A DNA stretch of 64,000 nt from positions 45,608 to 109,607 of the forward strand of contig NZ_CP075391.1 of assembly GCF_023035875.1 (NCBI RefSeq). The letters run 5' to 3'. A program made the translations under genes and the position numbers. Source of the DNA: Borrelia puertoricensis (GTDB lineage Bacteria > Spirochaetota > Spirochaetia > Borreliales > Borreliaceae). How positions within the stretch are numbered: the first letter of the stretch is position 1; the number at the start of each line of letters is the position of its first letter. The notes under the pieces are model-generated. The model was given only the letters and a program-made list of their open reading frames with translations. It was not told the DNA's origin and did not search any database. Positions 63,981-64,000 of this stretch are shown in pieces.

Positions 63981-64000
63981 TATACTAATAAAAATTAAAT
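63981..64000 (-). other. Probable right telomere (hairpin end) sequence
   Basis: Read inward from the last base on the minus strand, the sequence is ATTTAATTTTTATTAGTATA, exactly 20 bases to the end of TTAGTATA. In known Borrelia telomeres the box-3 motif TTAGTATA lies at the same distance after an AT-rich tip, and 14 consecutive bases (TTTTTATTAGTATA) agree with the type sequence I remember. The resolvase ResT acts on such ends. The match strongly suggests the window ends at the plasmid's covalently closed end. Confidence 0.75.

Noticed and set aside
1..64000. tRNA or rRNA genes
   Set aside because: No cloverleaf-like GC-rich segment or rRNA sequence was noticed on either strand.

Overview
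The window is very AT-rich and reads as one end of a linear plasmid from a relapsing-fever-group Borrelia. The evidence is many lipoproteins with short spirochaete lipoboxes, a Borrelia plasmid-maintenance cassette (PF57-PF50-PF32/ParA-PF49 types), a cp32-like phage late operon, repeat lipoproteins of the BTA121 type, and a plasmid-borne thyX-nrdI-nrdE-nrdF operon, which Lyme Borrelia lack. The last 20 bases (63981-64000), read inward on the minus strand, contain ATTTTTATTAGTATA, the Borrelia hairpin-telomere signature. The right edge is therefore probably the physical plasmid end. I cannot fix the species.

Layout. (1) 1-8.8 kb: a minus-strand tandem array of nine related helical proteins (one cut by the left edge) plus remnants. 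Most are lipoproteins; two adjacent members have lost their leader. (2) 9.1-13.4 kb: the thyX-nrdI-nrdE-nrdF operon for dTMP and deoxynucleotide synthesis; nrdI probably starts at an ATT codon. (3) 13.8-16.6 kb: three plus-strand copies of a lipoprotein family, the third a pseudogene; a fourth lies at 39.1 kb. (4) 16.7 kb: a single-domain BTA121-like lipoprotein. (5) 17.5-29.4 kb, minus strand: portal, scaffold-like, decoration-like, capsid, connectors, sheath, tube, tail proteins, baseplate hub and spike. (6) 29.4-42.7 kb: a lipoprotein cargo block, including a gene that fuses two domains encoded separately elsewhere in the block, and an Alp-like small lipoprotein. (7) 43.1-45.0 kb: large and small terminase. 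(8) 45.0-49.0 kb: plasmid maintenance genes and a repeat-bearing non-coding region. (9) 49.4-53.4 kb: lysis cassette (blyA/blyB-like plus a lipoprotein) and the distal baseplate/tail-fibre genes. (10) 54.2-55.6 kb: two decayed lipoprotein genes. (11) 55.8-60.6 kb: plus-strand array of BTA121-domain lipoproteins. (12) 60.8-63.9 kb: a frameshifted nucleotide-sugar pyrophosphorylase, a secreted NagZ-like glycosidase and an exported protein, then the telomere.

How it fits together. Blocks 5, 7, 8 and 9 are all on the minus strand. Read as a circle they give the order expected for a cp32-type phage-plasmid: terminase, portal, capsid, tail, baseplate spike, then gp25/J/I/fibre, lysis, and plasmid maintenance back to terminase. 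In the window the circle is opened between the spike gene (ends 17525) and the gp25-like gene (starts 53425), and 13.7 kb of lipoprotein genes sits between terminase and portal. The simplest reading is a whole phage-plasmid fused into the linear replicon in circularly permuted form, then used as a platform for surface-lipoprotein cargo. Family names rest on recognition of sequence and gene order; no database search was possible.
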